Source: Tretioscincus oriximinensis
Lineage: Eukaryota > Chordata > Lepidosauria > Squamata > Gymnophthalmidae
Length of the DNA: 64,000 bases
NCBI GenBank assembly: GCA_022410635.1
Contig: JAJVDF010000451.1
Coordinates: 769,007-833,006 of the forward strand
Direction of reading: 5' to 3'
Shown: positions 35,067 through 47,200 of the stretch, one piece after another
Numbering within the stretch: position 1 is the first letter of the stretch
How the letters are laid out: each line of letters begins with the position of its first letter
Made by a program: the position numbers and the translations under genes
The notes under the pieces: model-generated
Databases searched by the model: none
What the model was told of the DNA's origin: nothing
The model's input: only the letters and a program-made list of their open reading frames with translations

Positions 35067-37204
35067 ACTCCTCTTTACAAAAAAATTCCCATGTATTTCA
35101 CTTCTTAAAAAAAATAAATGAAACAACAAATTTGTTTACAAAATCTCAAATGAGTTACTGCATACTCCAGCTGGGGGATACAATGACCCCAGGTAATGGG
35201 ACCTGTTTGAAGACTTCCATTGAATAACTTACCACATCCTGTGGCAACCTATGTCACTAATTGATTACCCTTAGTGTTACTTACCTCAGTGTTAAAAAAT
35301 TTCTTCTAGTATTTTATCTGTATCTACTTTCTAATGCCTTTGCACTAGATAAATGTCAAAAGGGTTGGTAAGATGAATGAGAAAGTTTCCAGAAAAGAGA
35401 CTGAAAATGAAGAAACGTGATTACAGGATTCCTTCAGAGTTCAAGAAGTTGCTACAATTAAAGGTCAGCTTTTACCAAAGATTCAAAAGACTGCTGCAAC
35501 CAGTTTTCTATTTAATAAATTAAAAGTTTGCACATGGATGGTGAAGAATTTCAAACTATACTGAATTTATGCAGAATTACTATAGAAGTGTAACACTGTG
35601 CAATGGAGGCTATGTCACCTATAAATGAAAAGTTAAAGGAATTAATTCTTACTAGGTTCTCTTTTTCTATTAAAATCTCTGTATATTATATCTGATTTTG
35701 GGAAATCTCATCTTTATTTTCCAAGACTAAATAAGCTATATTAATCAAGTTTGCTAGTTGTAGTCAAGAGGAATTCTAAAAATAATAAACAGAGGTAAAA
35801 GTAAGTGTTAGATTTATCTTTCCAAATCTGAGATTTGTGTAAGATTAATAAGCTTATAGATGAAAATTAAGGAACACTTTCCCCCTTCTGCCCTGTCCCC
35901 CCTCCCTCCTCCTCCTCCCACTCTAACCCTCTCACCTTATCTTATTATATTCTCTAATACCATACCTCTTCCTACCTGTACATGGAATAAAAGAAGCAAA
36001 ATTGTTCTTTAAAAAACTGCATCTGCCAATTCTGGGCCAATTATTTTATTGGAAAGGGGGGGAAATGAAAAATGGACATTTCTGAAATTGTCAGGATAAA
36101 GACAAAAATGAGGATTCCTGACTAAATGAATACATTTCTAAGAAACAGAAAGAAAATTTTGAAGAACCAGCCTGTTAGCAATTTAGGGAGGGAGGAAAAA
36201 TTAGGGAGCTACAGTGACATCTGTTGGAAAGACTAAAAATGATAGCATAAATAGACCTGGAAGCAACAACACTGGGCAGGTTTTTCTGAAAAGAGAACTA
36301 TAATAATCTCTTAATTAGACTAAATTAAACTGAGAATGAATTAAACTAGAGTCCAGCACGTGGGTTCAATTCTGATTCTTCTATCAAGAAACATTGATAG
36401 AGACTTTGAAATTAGATAAAAGGAGTTTGGGAAAGAGATGCAGATGATCAGAGTGGGTACATTTGAAATGAAACTTCATTTTATAACAAATAATAAAATT
36501 CTAATTCAATATTTTAAAAGGGGAAAAATCTCAATCCATATTGTACATAGCAAATTACTTTCCTTTTTAACAATAAGTTGTTCTGAAATATAAATGACTT
36601 AAAATGTCATCTAATTTTTGACACAGTAAGACTAATCTACTTTTTAACCTTTTTCAGGTCTAAAGAATAAGCTTCATCTATTTTCAAAGACTAAATAAAA
36701 AGAAAAAAATCCCCAAATTAAGCTCATTGGTGCTGTTTTGAGACATATGTTTAATCCATCTACAGTTCTGAANAAATAGACTAAATAAACCAGGGAAAAA
36801 CTAATTCTTCAAGAATGAAGATTCTTTAGTTCATTCTTTAGGAGTGAAAAAGATTTAAAAGCAGATATGTGAATATGGCCTTCATAGAAATAATTGCAAT
36901 CACCGCATAAATGTGAGAAAATTGTTTAAGAAAGGTACGTAAGATGCTGATTTTTTAAGTTATTTTTTACAGACTGTACATACCGTAAATGCTAAACCAC
37001 ATTTATATTCCCTGAGTCACAACAAAATTAGACATGTGGCTATTCGATTTTTTAAAAATTACCTTTTCATTATTGGACACTTAAAAGGATTTGAGGGGAG
37101 ATATATTCTTTTGAAATGTAAAATAATAAATAATATATACCAAATAGCTATTATGACTTTCAGTAGAGAGCACAATAAACAAACAAATTAAAGTATATTG
37201 AACT
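35067..37204. other. No gene recognised
   Basis: Intergenic sequence downstream of MOCOS, with a pyrimidine tract at about 35880-35935. Nothing else is seen. Confidence 0.55.
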
Positions 37205-37335
37205 ACATTCTCTAGATTTCAAGGAAATAGCTATGTTACTCTGGGTCCAGATTAACAAAGGGGGTTAGTAGCACTTTAGAGACTAACAAGAAAAAAAGTT
37301 AGGTGGAACGAGTTTTTGTAGACACCTTAAATGTT
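37205..37335 (-). repeat. Diverged relative of the hammerhead-like hairpin repeat
   Basis: GGAAATAGCTATGTTACTCT, TTAGTAGCACTTTAGAGACT and TTTTTGTAGACACC are in the same order as in the 51148 copy but well diverged. The hairpin half is lost. Confidence 0.6.
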
Positions 37336-37459
37336 ATGAGCACCTCTTGCTCTAGTCNTTTATTCAATTTCATTTTTCTAAGGCTAACTAGACAGTGCTG
37401 AGTATAGCTATGGGTTAAAATTACTAGGGAGGGAAGGAGTCCAAGGCAAAAGTCCAAAT

Positions 37460-38124
37460 GAAAATCTTTATTTTATTTATGCAAACCTGCTGTGGTTCAA
37501 ACGTCAGGCTTGGAATCAGCACTTCACATCTCCACACTATCACAGACAGGTAAAGTATTTCCGATATAAACTGAGATGTATCAGTACTAAACACTCTTGA
37601 CTTAGAAGCAAGTTTTGTGTACAACTGAAATAGTTTCTACAGTGCATTAATGAATTTATCTTCAAAAGAGAATTGCATTTCACGGGTATTAAAAGTTTTC
37701 ATTTATGAAGACTATATAACTTTTTTATATTTGAAATTTGACAATATTTCTAATTTCTTNCCATTTTAGTTGCAAATAGAGCATTTTAGGTGAATTTTCA
37801 TCTGAATATTTGAAAAATGTATTCCCTGTCATGGATCATTGGCATTTCCTTGGCATTTGATTGTCTTGACATACACCATTTTTTCTCACATAAAGTGTAA
37901 GATACTATGCACAAAATATCAAATACAGATTTCAGACATCTGGCAAATACCTGAGCATTCAAAAATTATTTTTCAATATTCATCAATATTTACAATTTAC
38001 AATTTGCATTATCATACTACATTTTCTCAGCTCTGCATCCTAAGTCACATTGCTTGATTAAGAAGACTCTAAACAAACGCAAACACTTTGTAAGAGAATT
38101 CCACTTGTAGATTGGACTGACATG
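37460..38124 (-). other. MOCOS: Probable MOCOS 3' untranslated region
   Basis: Downstream of the stop, the first AATAAA on the minus strand that I noticed is at 37477-37472, overlapped by a second at 37472-37467. That would give a 3' UTR of roughly 0.65 kb. No transcript evidence is available, and AT-rich sequence makes chance AATAAA common. Confidence 0.35.
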
Positions 38125-38262
38125 TCATCCTGATTTTTCCTCTTCAAGAGGTGGTGAACATGTTAAAGGATTTTTCCTCACAACAAGAACTTGAGATCCC
38201 ACTGATATGGTATCCGGAACAGAGGACAGAGCATGATTCATCAGATATATTCCAAAGTTGGT
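38125..38262 (-). CDS. MOCOS: MOCOS last coding exon with stop
   Basis: This 138-nt coding segment has acceptor ATCCCACAG|ACC. It encodes [14 protein letters not shown], then [10 protein letters not shown], and a short non-conserved tail ending EEEKSG before TGA at 38127-38125. The human protein has NFGMYLM and LSVGSQVLPV at the same place. The tail is about 20 residues shorter than human. Confidence 0.94.
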   Translation of the reverse strand, partial: TNFGIYLMNHALSSVPDTISVGSQVLVVRKNPLTCSPPLEEEKSG

Positions 38263-41200
38263 CTGTGGGATGGAAGACAATATTTGTAAATATACAAGAT
38301 ATTATATAGTCACTGCTTTAATATTCCTGCTCCTGCCTACCCATTATTTTCTTGCCTGTGGTATCAGGCAGGCACTTGGAGAATTTTTAAAATTCTGTTT
38401 ATTCATGTTGAATTACTTAACAATAGGCTAGCCATTTAAGATGTTTAAAAATTCTTGACTGAATCCAAAATTTACTTTACTGCAAATATGTCTGACAGAA
38501 GTCAAAGCAACTATTAAAAAGAAAGTCCTCGTATGTATGTATGTATGTATGTATGTATGTATGTATGTATGGATGGATGGATGGATGGATGGATGGATGG
38601 ATGGATGGATGGATGGATGGATGGATGGACGGATGGATTTATTTTATTTATTTATTTATTTAAAATGATTAATATTCTCCCCTTCACCGTTGGTTCCAGG
38701 GTCCTGGGACCAAATAAATATACATGAATAAAATGTTTTTAAAAAAATCCATATTCTTCCTCTCTCCCTCCCTCCAACCCAAACCACCCAGCCACCCACC
38801 ATGGAAGGCAAAAAGACAGAAGGATCTAAGAGTCAAAAGCCTGGGTGAAGAGATATACTTTTACTATGCTCTGAAAACTATACGTTTATTTATTTATTTA
38901 CATTTTTATACCGCCCTAAACCTGATTGTCTCAGGGCGTTAACAATAAAAACACAGCATATTAAAAACAATCCTATTTAAAATTAGGACAGCAGTTTCCT
39001 CAGCCAAAGGCCAGGCCAAAGAGGTNCGTCTTCAAGCATTTTCTAAACACACACAGAGATGGTGATTGACACACCTTGAGGGGGAGACCATTCCATAGCC
39101 TGTGGCATCTGGCAGGCACTTGGAGATCTGACTGGCCAGTGCCATATTGCAGAGAATAGAGACATAGTGAAATAGAATGATGGGAATGAAGAAGGGGAAA
39201 TATAAAGTGGCAAACCCTTAAAAGAGGACACTGTTTTCTACAGTAGCCTTTATTGCATGTTAGTGTTATATGCCCAGTCAAAAATATATATACTGACCTT
39301 TTTATTTTTAGTGCAAGACAGACTCTGAAAAAATTCTTTGTTTCGTTGTGCAGTTTGTTGATCAATGCAGATAACCAAACATCGATGGCATGGCCCTATA
39401 ACCTGAAATTTGTATAGTAAAGATTCCAAAATTACTTCCCCCCACAAGATGCACATCGTAATATATTTTGTAATAAATGCATGTATTCATTCAATTATTT
39501 TGCATGCTTACTTCACCACAAACTCAAAGGTCTCAGTTTTAGTTACAACCATAAAAACAAAATATGAAATGAACACACTAAAAACAATTACTGTGTCTGA
39601 AAGGGTAAAAAAGTAATCCTTCACTAGCCTCCTAAATACATACAGTGAATGTTCTTGATGTACTTTTGGGGGGATAGGGGGAGACTATTACATACTGGGG
39701 CTACCATCAAGGAGTGTCCATCTTATCCCCAGTCTCCATTTCTAACTATTGAAGGTGATGGTACAACCAGAATGACCTTTCATTCTAAAATGGGCAAATT
39801 TATATGGGAGAAAAATTGATTTGGGATCCAAACTATTTAGAGCCTTATAAGTTAAATTTAACAGCTTGAATTAGGTTCAGTACTGACCCAATACAAAGTA
39901 CCTTGAAGGTATGATATCACACTAAAGAACATAAAAGGAAATTATGACTTATTAAGTTGGTTGTATATAAAGCATTCAGTTTGGTTAATCATGTATATAT
40001 TAGAAAAGATATTAAGAAATTTAGCTTAGGAGTTCATGGATGTAATAACTAAACTATATACTGACAATAGAGCAATGGTAAATGTTAACTTAGGGACCTC
40101 AGAAAGTTTTAAGTTGAAAAATGGGAAAATCAGGTATGCCCTTTGTCTGTTTTTATTTAATTTAGCTATAGAACTATTACCAAACATGATAAGAAGAAGG
40201 AAAAATATTGTGGGGTACACAGTGGGAAGAGAGACTATGAAATTAAACCTTTATGTGGATGATACTCTAGTTTTAACATCAGACTCTCTAAGATCTTTAA
40301 CACCCTTAATGGACTTTAGAATTTAAAAGAATATCAGGATAAAAAAATAATATGGACAAATCAGAGGTAATGGTGATAAATATGCAACACACAGAGAGAA
40401 GCAATTAAGCAGAAGTGTAAGATTTATTTATTCATTTACTTACTTACTTACATTTATATTCCGCCCTGCACTCAAAGGTGTCTGGGTGGATTATAAGAGG
40501 AATCCAGCCGAATCAAGCCAGAATCCATCTAGCCCAGCATTCTGTCTCAAACAATGACCCACCAATTGCATCAGGCAGTCTCTAGCAGAAGGCAAAATTC
40601 TCAACTGTTCTTGACTCCCTGCAAATGGTACTTCAGGAATACTGCTTGTTGCTCCATCTTGGAGTCAGTATTAAGAGATCCATCCTAGTAGCTATTCATA
40701 CCCTTGTATTCCATGAACTTGTCTAATCCTGTCTTAAAGCTATCCAGGCTGCTAACATACCACTACTGCTTCTAGAAGTAAATTGCACAGACCAATGACC
40801 CTCTAGGTGAAAAATACTTTCCCTTGTCTGTCTTAACATTTCTGCTTATCAGTTACAAGGAATGCCCCTTGGTCCTTGTGTTGTGTGATAGAGAAAATAT
40901 TTTTCTCTATTCACATAATCCAGTTAGTGCATGATTTTATACACTTCAATCAGACCACTTCTTAAATATATTTTAAGGCTGAAGAGGCCCAGATCATAAT
41001 ACAAAAAAAAAAACAGATTAATGATGGTACTTATTTATCTAATTGATTTGCAAATTACAAATTTGCATCTCTTTCAAATAGCTTGGTTGGCTGCAGGCTA
41101 GCGGAAGGTGCTCACTCCTCCCCACGTCTGACACAGGGCTTCGAAACCCGATGTCCCAGATGGAAGACTGTCTTCTTAGTGACTGAGCTATTCAGGGACA

Positions 41201-44200
41201 TACTAATATATGAGTGCTCATTAATGCAAAGATTTTGAACCCAAATAATAAATTAACTTAGAGAAACTATGAATGCTACTGTNAGGTACAATGTGCAGTT
41301 ATTTATTATGAATAAAACAAACCATTACACATGATAAGAGCAGAAATCCAAAAAGTGGAATGTGTACTATAATTGTGAAAGAATAGAAACATAGTTCCAT
41401 TGGTCAATCAAAAATTGGTATGAACATATGAGATAATTTTTGATGTATGATTTCTTAAGAAAAAAGAAATTGTTTATGATGGGTTTGGTAAAAATGAGAA
41501 CCTGTCTGGAAAAATGGCAAAAGCTGGTTAGATTATGTAAGAAATCTAAAAATAATTCATATAGTTCTAATGACATTTGAATAATTTAATATATAATTTT
41601 AAAAGAAGAAAAAAAAGGGGGGAGAAGGGAAAGAAGAAAAAGGTCATAGTAGAAGAAGAAAAGTTGGCTTTTATACCCTGCTTTTTTTCAACCCAAAGAG
41701 AATCAAAGTGGATTTACATAACCTTCTGTTTTTCTCTTCACAGACAACTTCTGAAGTAGGAAGGGTTTAGAGAGCTCTAAATAAATGACTAGTCAATGAT
41801 CACCCATCTGACTTCATGAAGGAGTGCAGAACAGGACCAGGAGATGTCTAGAAAGAGTCTGACACACTAACCACTGGCAGCTTGCTCTGCTAGGGGTGAA
41901 GGGTTGGGGGCGAGAAGGGAAGGGAGGTAAGGGGAGAGAATGTATGTTTTTCTTTGTGATAAAAAAATCCCTAGTAAGTATTGGTACTGAATTGACAGTC
42001 AATGCACCCCTTTTAAGACCAGAGTGATATGCACAGATTTGCAGGACTGAACAATACAATGGACTGCCATGAACTCAGAGGATCAGTTTCAAGTACAGAA
42101 ATGCAGGCTGCTAAAAGGTAAAGAAAGCTTGAAGAAATAGTTCTTTGACCCTCAGAACGTGATTTCTGTGTCCTGGAAGGATTTGACTTATTTGCATTCT
42201 CAGTACGTTCTAACTTTAACCCTACCTTAAAGCGTAGAGAATCAATTACAATCTCCTCCCATAGATCTTCTTCAAATGGCTCATCTGTGCAAATAACGAT
42301 ATTTGCACGAAAACGGTGGATGAGTTCTTGTGGAGGAACTGTTTCACCTAGTCTATTTAAAAGAAGCAGAGAAGAAAAATAATATGATTAAAGCAAAGGA
42401 TTTATTTCATTTCAGATTTTGCAGATCAATACTAAAATCTATTATTTAAATGCAAATGTGTCATGCACAACTGTGCACATGAAAAATTGTAATAAAAATG
42501 AACATTTGTAGACAATAACTATCTGCCTTAATATTTTTATGTGACTAATTTTGCTAAACTCAACTGTTATTGGTGTCCAGTAATTTCCTCTTAAAGTTCT
42601 ATCTATATAAAAAAAGACATGAACAGTGACAACATTATTTGAAATGACAAAAACAAANCAAACAAAAATCAGAGATAACAAACTGTGAACTGCAAACCAA
42701 ATTTTTCTCATGCATGTGCTACAAAGGAAGGTAATGAGGGCAAAGCAGGTGTCAATCATTCAATCACATATGCTGTGCTCCTGCTCCAAGGATCAGTGCC
42801 CAAGCCATAGTCATTACAGATGGCCAGGAAACCCCTCTGTCTACTGCATCACATTCCTGCTCGCAGGGCTATCAGGTTAGACACATTGCAGTTTCTGGCA
42901 GCCAGTGAGAAGGGACAGGTGGTGCCTGTCCTGGTTCTGCGGCTGGTGATGATGATTATTACTACAACTACTATTGCCTTGTAAAATACGCATTTTTGCA
43001 GAGTTTTTGAACTGAAAATGCATTTCTTGGAGAAAAAAACCTCATAGCTAAAATTGCCAGAAATGACAAATTTTCTTGATCAGCCAGGACTACAGGATAA
43101 GACCTTCTGTTTGTGCTGCCTTATGCTGGCCACTCCCAGTATATTCCAATCTATATTCTGCATCTCAGACTCAGTCTTCCATTAAAGGGCTGCAATAGTC
43201 TGGGTTATTCTGTAATAGGATTGCAGGGGTGAAATAACTGTTATTTATACATACACAAAAAAAATACAAAGCAAAATGTTATTTCAAAAGAAAACTCTTT
43301 TGCCTTTCACCTATCTAATACGCTTAACTTACCTTGCAGTAACTTGTTCTCGCAGTTGTAAAATACTTGTCAGATTAATCAGAAGATATTGCGCTTCATT
43401 TACGAGAGACAATGAGGAAGTTGCAGCACAAGAGTCTTCTGAAATATATTACATCATTAACAGCAACAAAATATCATGCAAATCCAGCCTCTTTCTATAT
43501 GACAAAACTGAAAACTNAGTAAAAGGAAATGTTTATCTGACTAAATATTTTACTTTGTACTTCAATTCGTTTGTATGCAGTAGTGCCTGAATGCTGATAT
43601 GTGAATGGCCAACACACTAACTGCGGTTATTCCACAAAGATGTGGGGGAAAACATTGACATAGATAAATATTTTGAAAATTCTAATTGCTTCCTTTTCCA
43701 TAGCAGAACATTCTCGGGAAGGATCACAATTATGGTCACATACATAGAACAGCTAGTGTTCTCATCCCACCACCATTGGTATCTCTGTAAAGAAAATTGC
43801 ATAGAAGTGCCCATTCAGTCCACCAGGAATCAGATACAATTTGATGGCATCCCATAAACACAGTTGTTACCGTAAGCATCAAACTGGCATAGTATTCAAA
43901 TTATTTTCTGCTGTGAAGGCACAATAGAACCAATCATTAAAATATTAAATCACAAGTTCTTGGGTGTAAAAAGGTACTTTCATAAGCTCCTAATTTCTCA
44001 TAGTTCCCTCATAAACAATCTGCTAAAGCCAGACCCTAATTTCTAAATGTTATAATTCCAGCGCATCTCTTTTCACTGAAACTATTTTTATGTTCATATA
44101 TGAGAAAGCGTAAAAGCAATGCTGACACTTCATGTTTGCAGTACTAGGCTATGCATTGCCTAATAACCATGCAAAATGTATACCTTTTTCATCTTTCTTA

Positions 44201-47200
44201 TTAGCATTTCTTTTGAAGTTTGAGCTCTGTCTGATCAGGCGGCACTGGCGGCCAAGAAATTCTGAAAACCAATCAGCCGCTTCTTCTCCACAATCATATG
44301 TCTCTACTCTATAAGGAAGAAAAGAATAAAGTAACCCAACAGTCACTTTTAATTTCATAATTGATGTCAATTTGTTGGCATGTATTCAATGGTTGCTATC
44401 TACAGTTTAAGGAGCTATCTTATTAATTACAGGTGTTACCCACTATAGTTTTCATATCACTCACAGTTTGTACTCTGTTGTGCATTTTTTCTTGTAATTT
44501 TGCATGTAAAATAAAAACAAATACCACTTACTATGCCCCCAAGTCTCTCATTATCCATTCTCTCCATAGATGGGAAATAATAACTTTCAGGGCAATTCTA
44601 GCTTAGGATGGATTGGGTGGGAACCTCTATAGCTGATAATGACCTGGAAACATCTGCTACTCTAGTTGACTAATCAGGGATGTGGAATTCAGAGATCACA
44701 TGGTAGATTTTTCACTACTAATTTTTAAACTGACTATTGCAGATTTTCTTATGAATCTGCAGATTGTGTGGCCTTTTGAAACATAATCCCCCAAATATGT
44801 CCTGTGAGGTTGCATTCATAGTTTATATTGCTTGTATAATTTATGAATATGATTTCATAAAGAGGCGTAACATAAAAAGGAGGAAAAGAGATATACTTCA
44901 TTATATTATCCCTATCTTTTACAATCTTTTCTACCTTCCATATTTCTTCATCTAGCTTCATATTTGTGCCCTGAATGTATTTCATAGTAAAATCAAATTA
45001 GACGAAGAAGGTTACCAGATAAAATCTGGAATAAAAATTCACACCTTAATGGATATCAAAAAGTGATACCCCCATGGTGCTACAGCCATTAAATGCTGCA
45101 CCTGGTGGAAATTCTTCTCCTATATCGCCATTAAAGGTGAAAACTTTTATCGCAGGTTTTATCTGGTAACCCTAGATCAAAGATGTTGACAGGGTGAAAG
45201 CATTCAGGATTTACAATGCTTGCTAATTCCNGTGTCCAGCCTAAGACTATAAAGAGTTGCTGTGTGTGAACCTTTGATTAAGGCCTGATTCCCACTTGAT
45301 CTTATTCTGTTACAGAAAGCGAGATCTGCTGTTCACATACCATTCGGGACCAATACATGACCTGGCCTAGTTTGAAATAGCATGTAATAGCAGATCTCGT
45401 AGCTCATATTCTGGAACAGAATAAGGTCAAGTATGAATCCAGCCATAATACCTTCTGAATGCCAGATAATTGTTCAATAACTTATTTCATACATCTGCTC
45501 CACTGACATCATCTGGCAAGATATATATGAGTGGGATAGGATTTACTAATGCTTGGTCCCTCAGCATCGGAAGAAGTAGACATGTCTACGAAAGCTTATG
45601 CCACCCACTTTTCTCAAGTTAGTCTCAAAGTGCTACTAGCTCCTTTGCTGGACTTTCTACTAGACTAACCCGGCTATTTCTCTGAAATTGAGACCTTGGG
45701 ATATAGAATGAGTAGAAAGGAAAAATTAAAGCTTGATTCCGTTACAGATTGTATTTCAGAATAGCTAAATCTGATTGGTAACAACAATGGGCTGACCCAC
45801 CAACNCGGTGAAGTAATGTTAGGTACTGATGATGCAGTTGCTTAATTATTAGTAATCACATCCATGATATCCTTTGAAGGCATCAAAAGTTATACTTTAT
45901 CTTTCCTGCACATCAGGCTAGACTTCTAAATGACCAAGGTAATTAACTGCAGTAACAGCTTCTGTTCAAAAACAACGCTAAACCATAATTTACAAGATAT
46001 AATTCCATCTACCTTTTCTATTCTACAAAGGAGAGAGTGGCTACACTTTTTGTTTTCTATGTAGATTTTGTTCTTCTTACCGGTGTGAGCAAACTTTACT
46101 TTGGCAGGTTTGAATTAAGTTTCCATTATTTTCTTTCAAAGGCAATGAAATAGGATCCATACCTATTTTTAAAGATACAGAAAAATATTATTTAATCTTT
46201 AACATTCTTTGCTAGGCAATCATATGGCTAACACTTGGGGACACACTATAGGATTGTAAAAATATGTAAACAAATACACTCTAACATGTACGCTTAATCC
46301 ATCTTCAGTCCTGAAGAACTGGACTAAATCTATGAAATTTATTACTCAGATTGATATTCTGTTTGCACAGGAAATATGGATAGTTCATTATTTTCATACT
46401 AGAATGTATGCCTAGTGTAAAAAAGTCCTTGTTAGTCACAGGGAAAATATAGCAAAGAATATTGTAACTGTCTTAATTAGTCTGAAAGCAGAAATTAATC
46501 AGTTACCCTTCCATTCAGAGTGTACTGGTAGTAAATTAGACTAGGAGTATCATTCTACTGATTCCATAGCAAAAATAGCCTTCAATTAAGAATATTTGGA
46601 AGGAACTGGATTAACTGATTAAGCAATGTTTTAATCAATACTCCACAGTTTATTATACCATCTGGGGTGGAATATAATCTTAACGCAAAGTAGAACCCTA
46701 GCAACATAGTATAACATACATGTTTTCAGCTTGAGGCCTCATCCAGATGAACTGCTTTGCCTTGCTATTTTCTTTTATTTTGGGGAAAAAGACAATTGGA
46801 AGTCCACACTCACATAGCAATAAAAGTCCACATTTCTGCCTATGTTTTCAGAATCATGCCAAAAGCCCGCTCGATTTGCAAATCCAAGAATGTCCCTGCA
46901 CTTCCACCTGCCTTCTGAAAACTTGGCTGAATTCTCACCTGCCCTTGTGTGGACATGTATTGCAATGTGGACACAGAAGACCATGCTACAGAATCAGCAA
47001 AGAACTACTAGTAGGTAAACTTTATGCAACTGATGTTTTTAGCAAATGCGCTGCTGAATCTGTGTGAGCAAATGAGGCAAATCTTTAGTGAAGCAGCTTC
47101 CAGAGTGTCAGAGATATGACATCTGGATGAGGTCACAATTTTTTGATTTAGACTTTCCCTTGTCTTCAAGGACAATACCTACAATATAGTGGAACTCTGC

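Noticed and set aside
38533..38727. Open frame of repeating MYVC and MDGW
   Set aside because: Translation of a tetranucleotide microsatellite.
42345..42350. Alternative acceptor CTAG|GTGA for the MOCOS exon at 42226-42352
   Set aside because: With the incoming phase it reads AGG TGA or opens on a stop; the AG three bases upstream keeps the frame.
46747..47067. 106-codon open frame as a gene
   Set aside because: Inside an inverted-repeat MITE and a MOCOS intron, with no similarity and no splice context.
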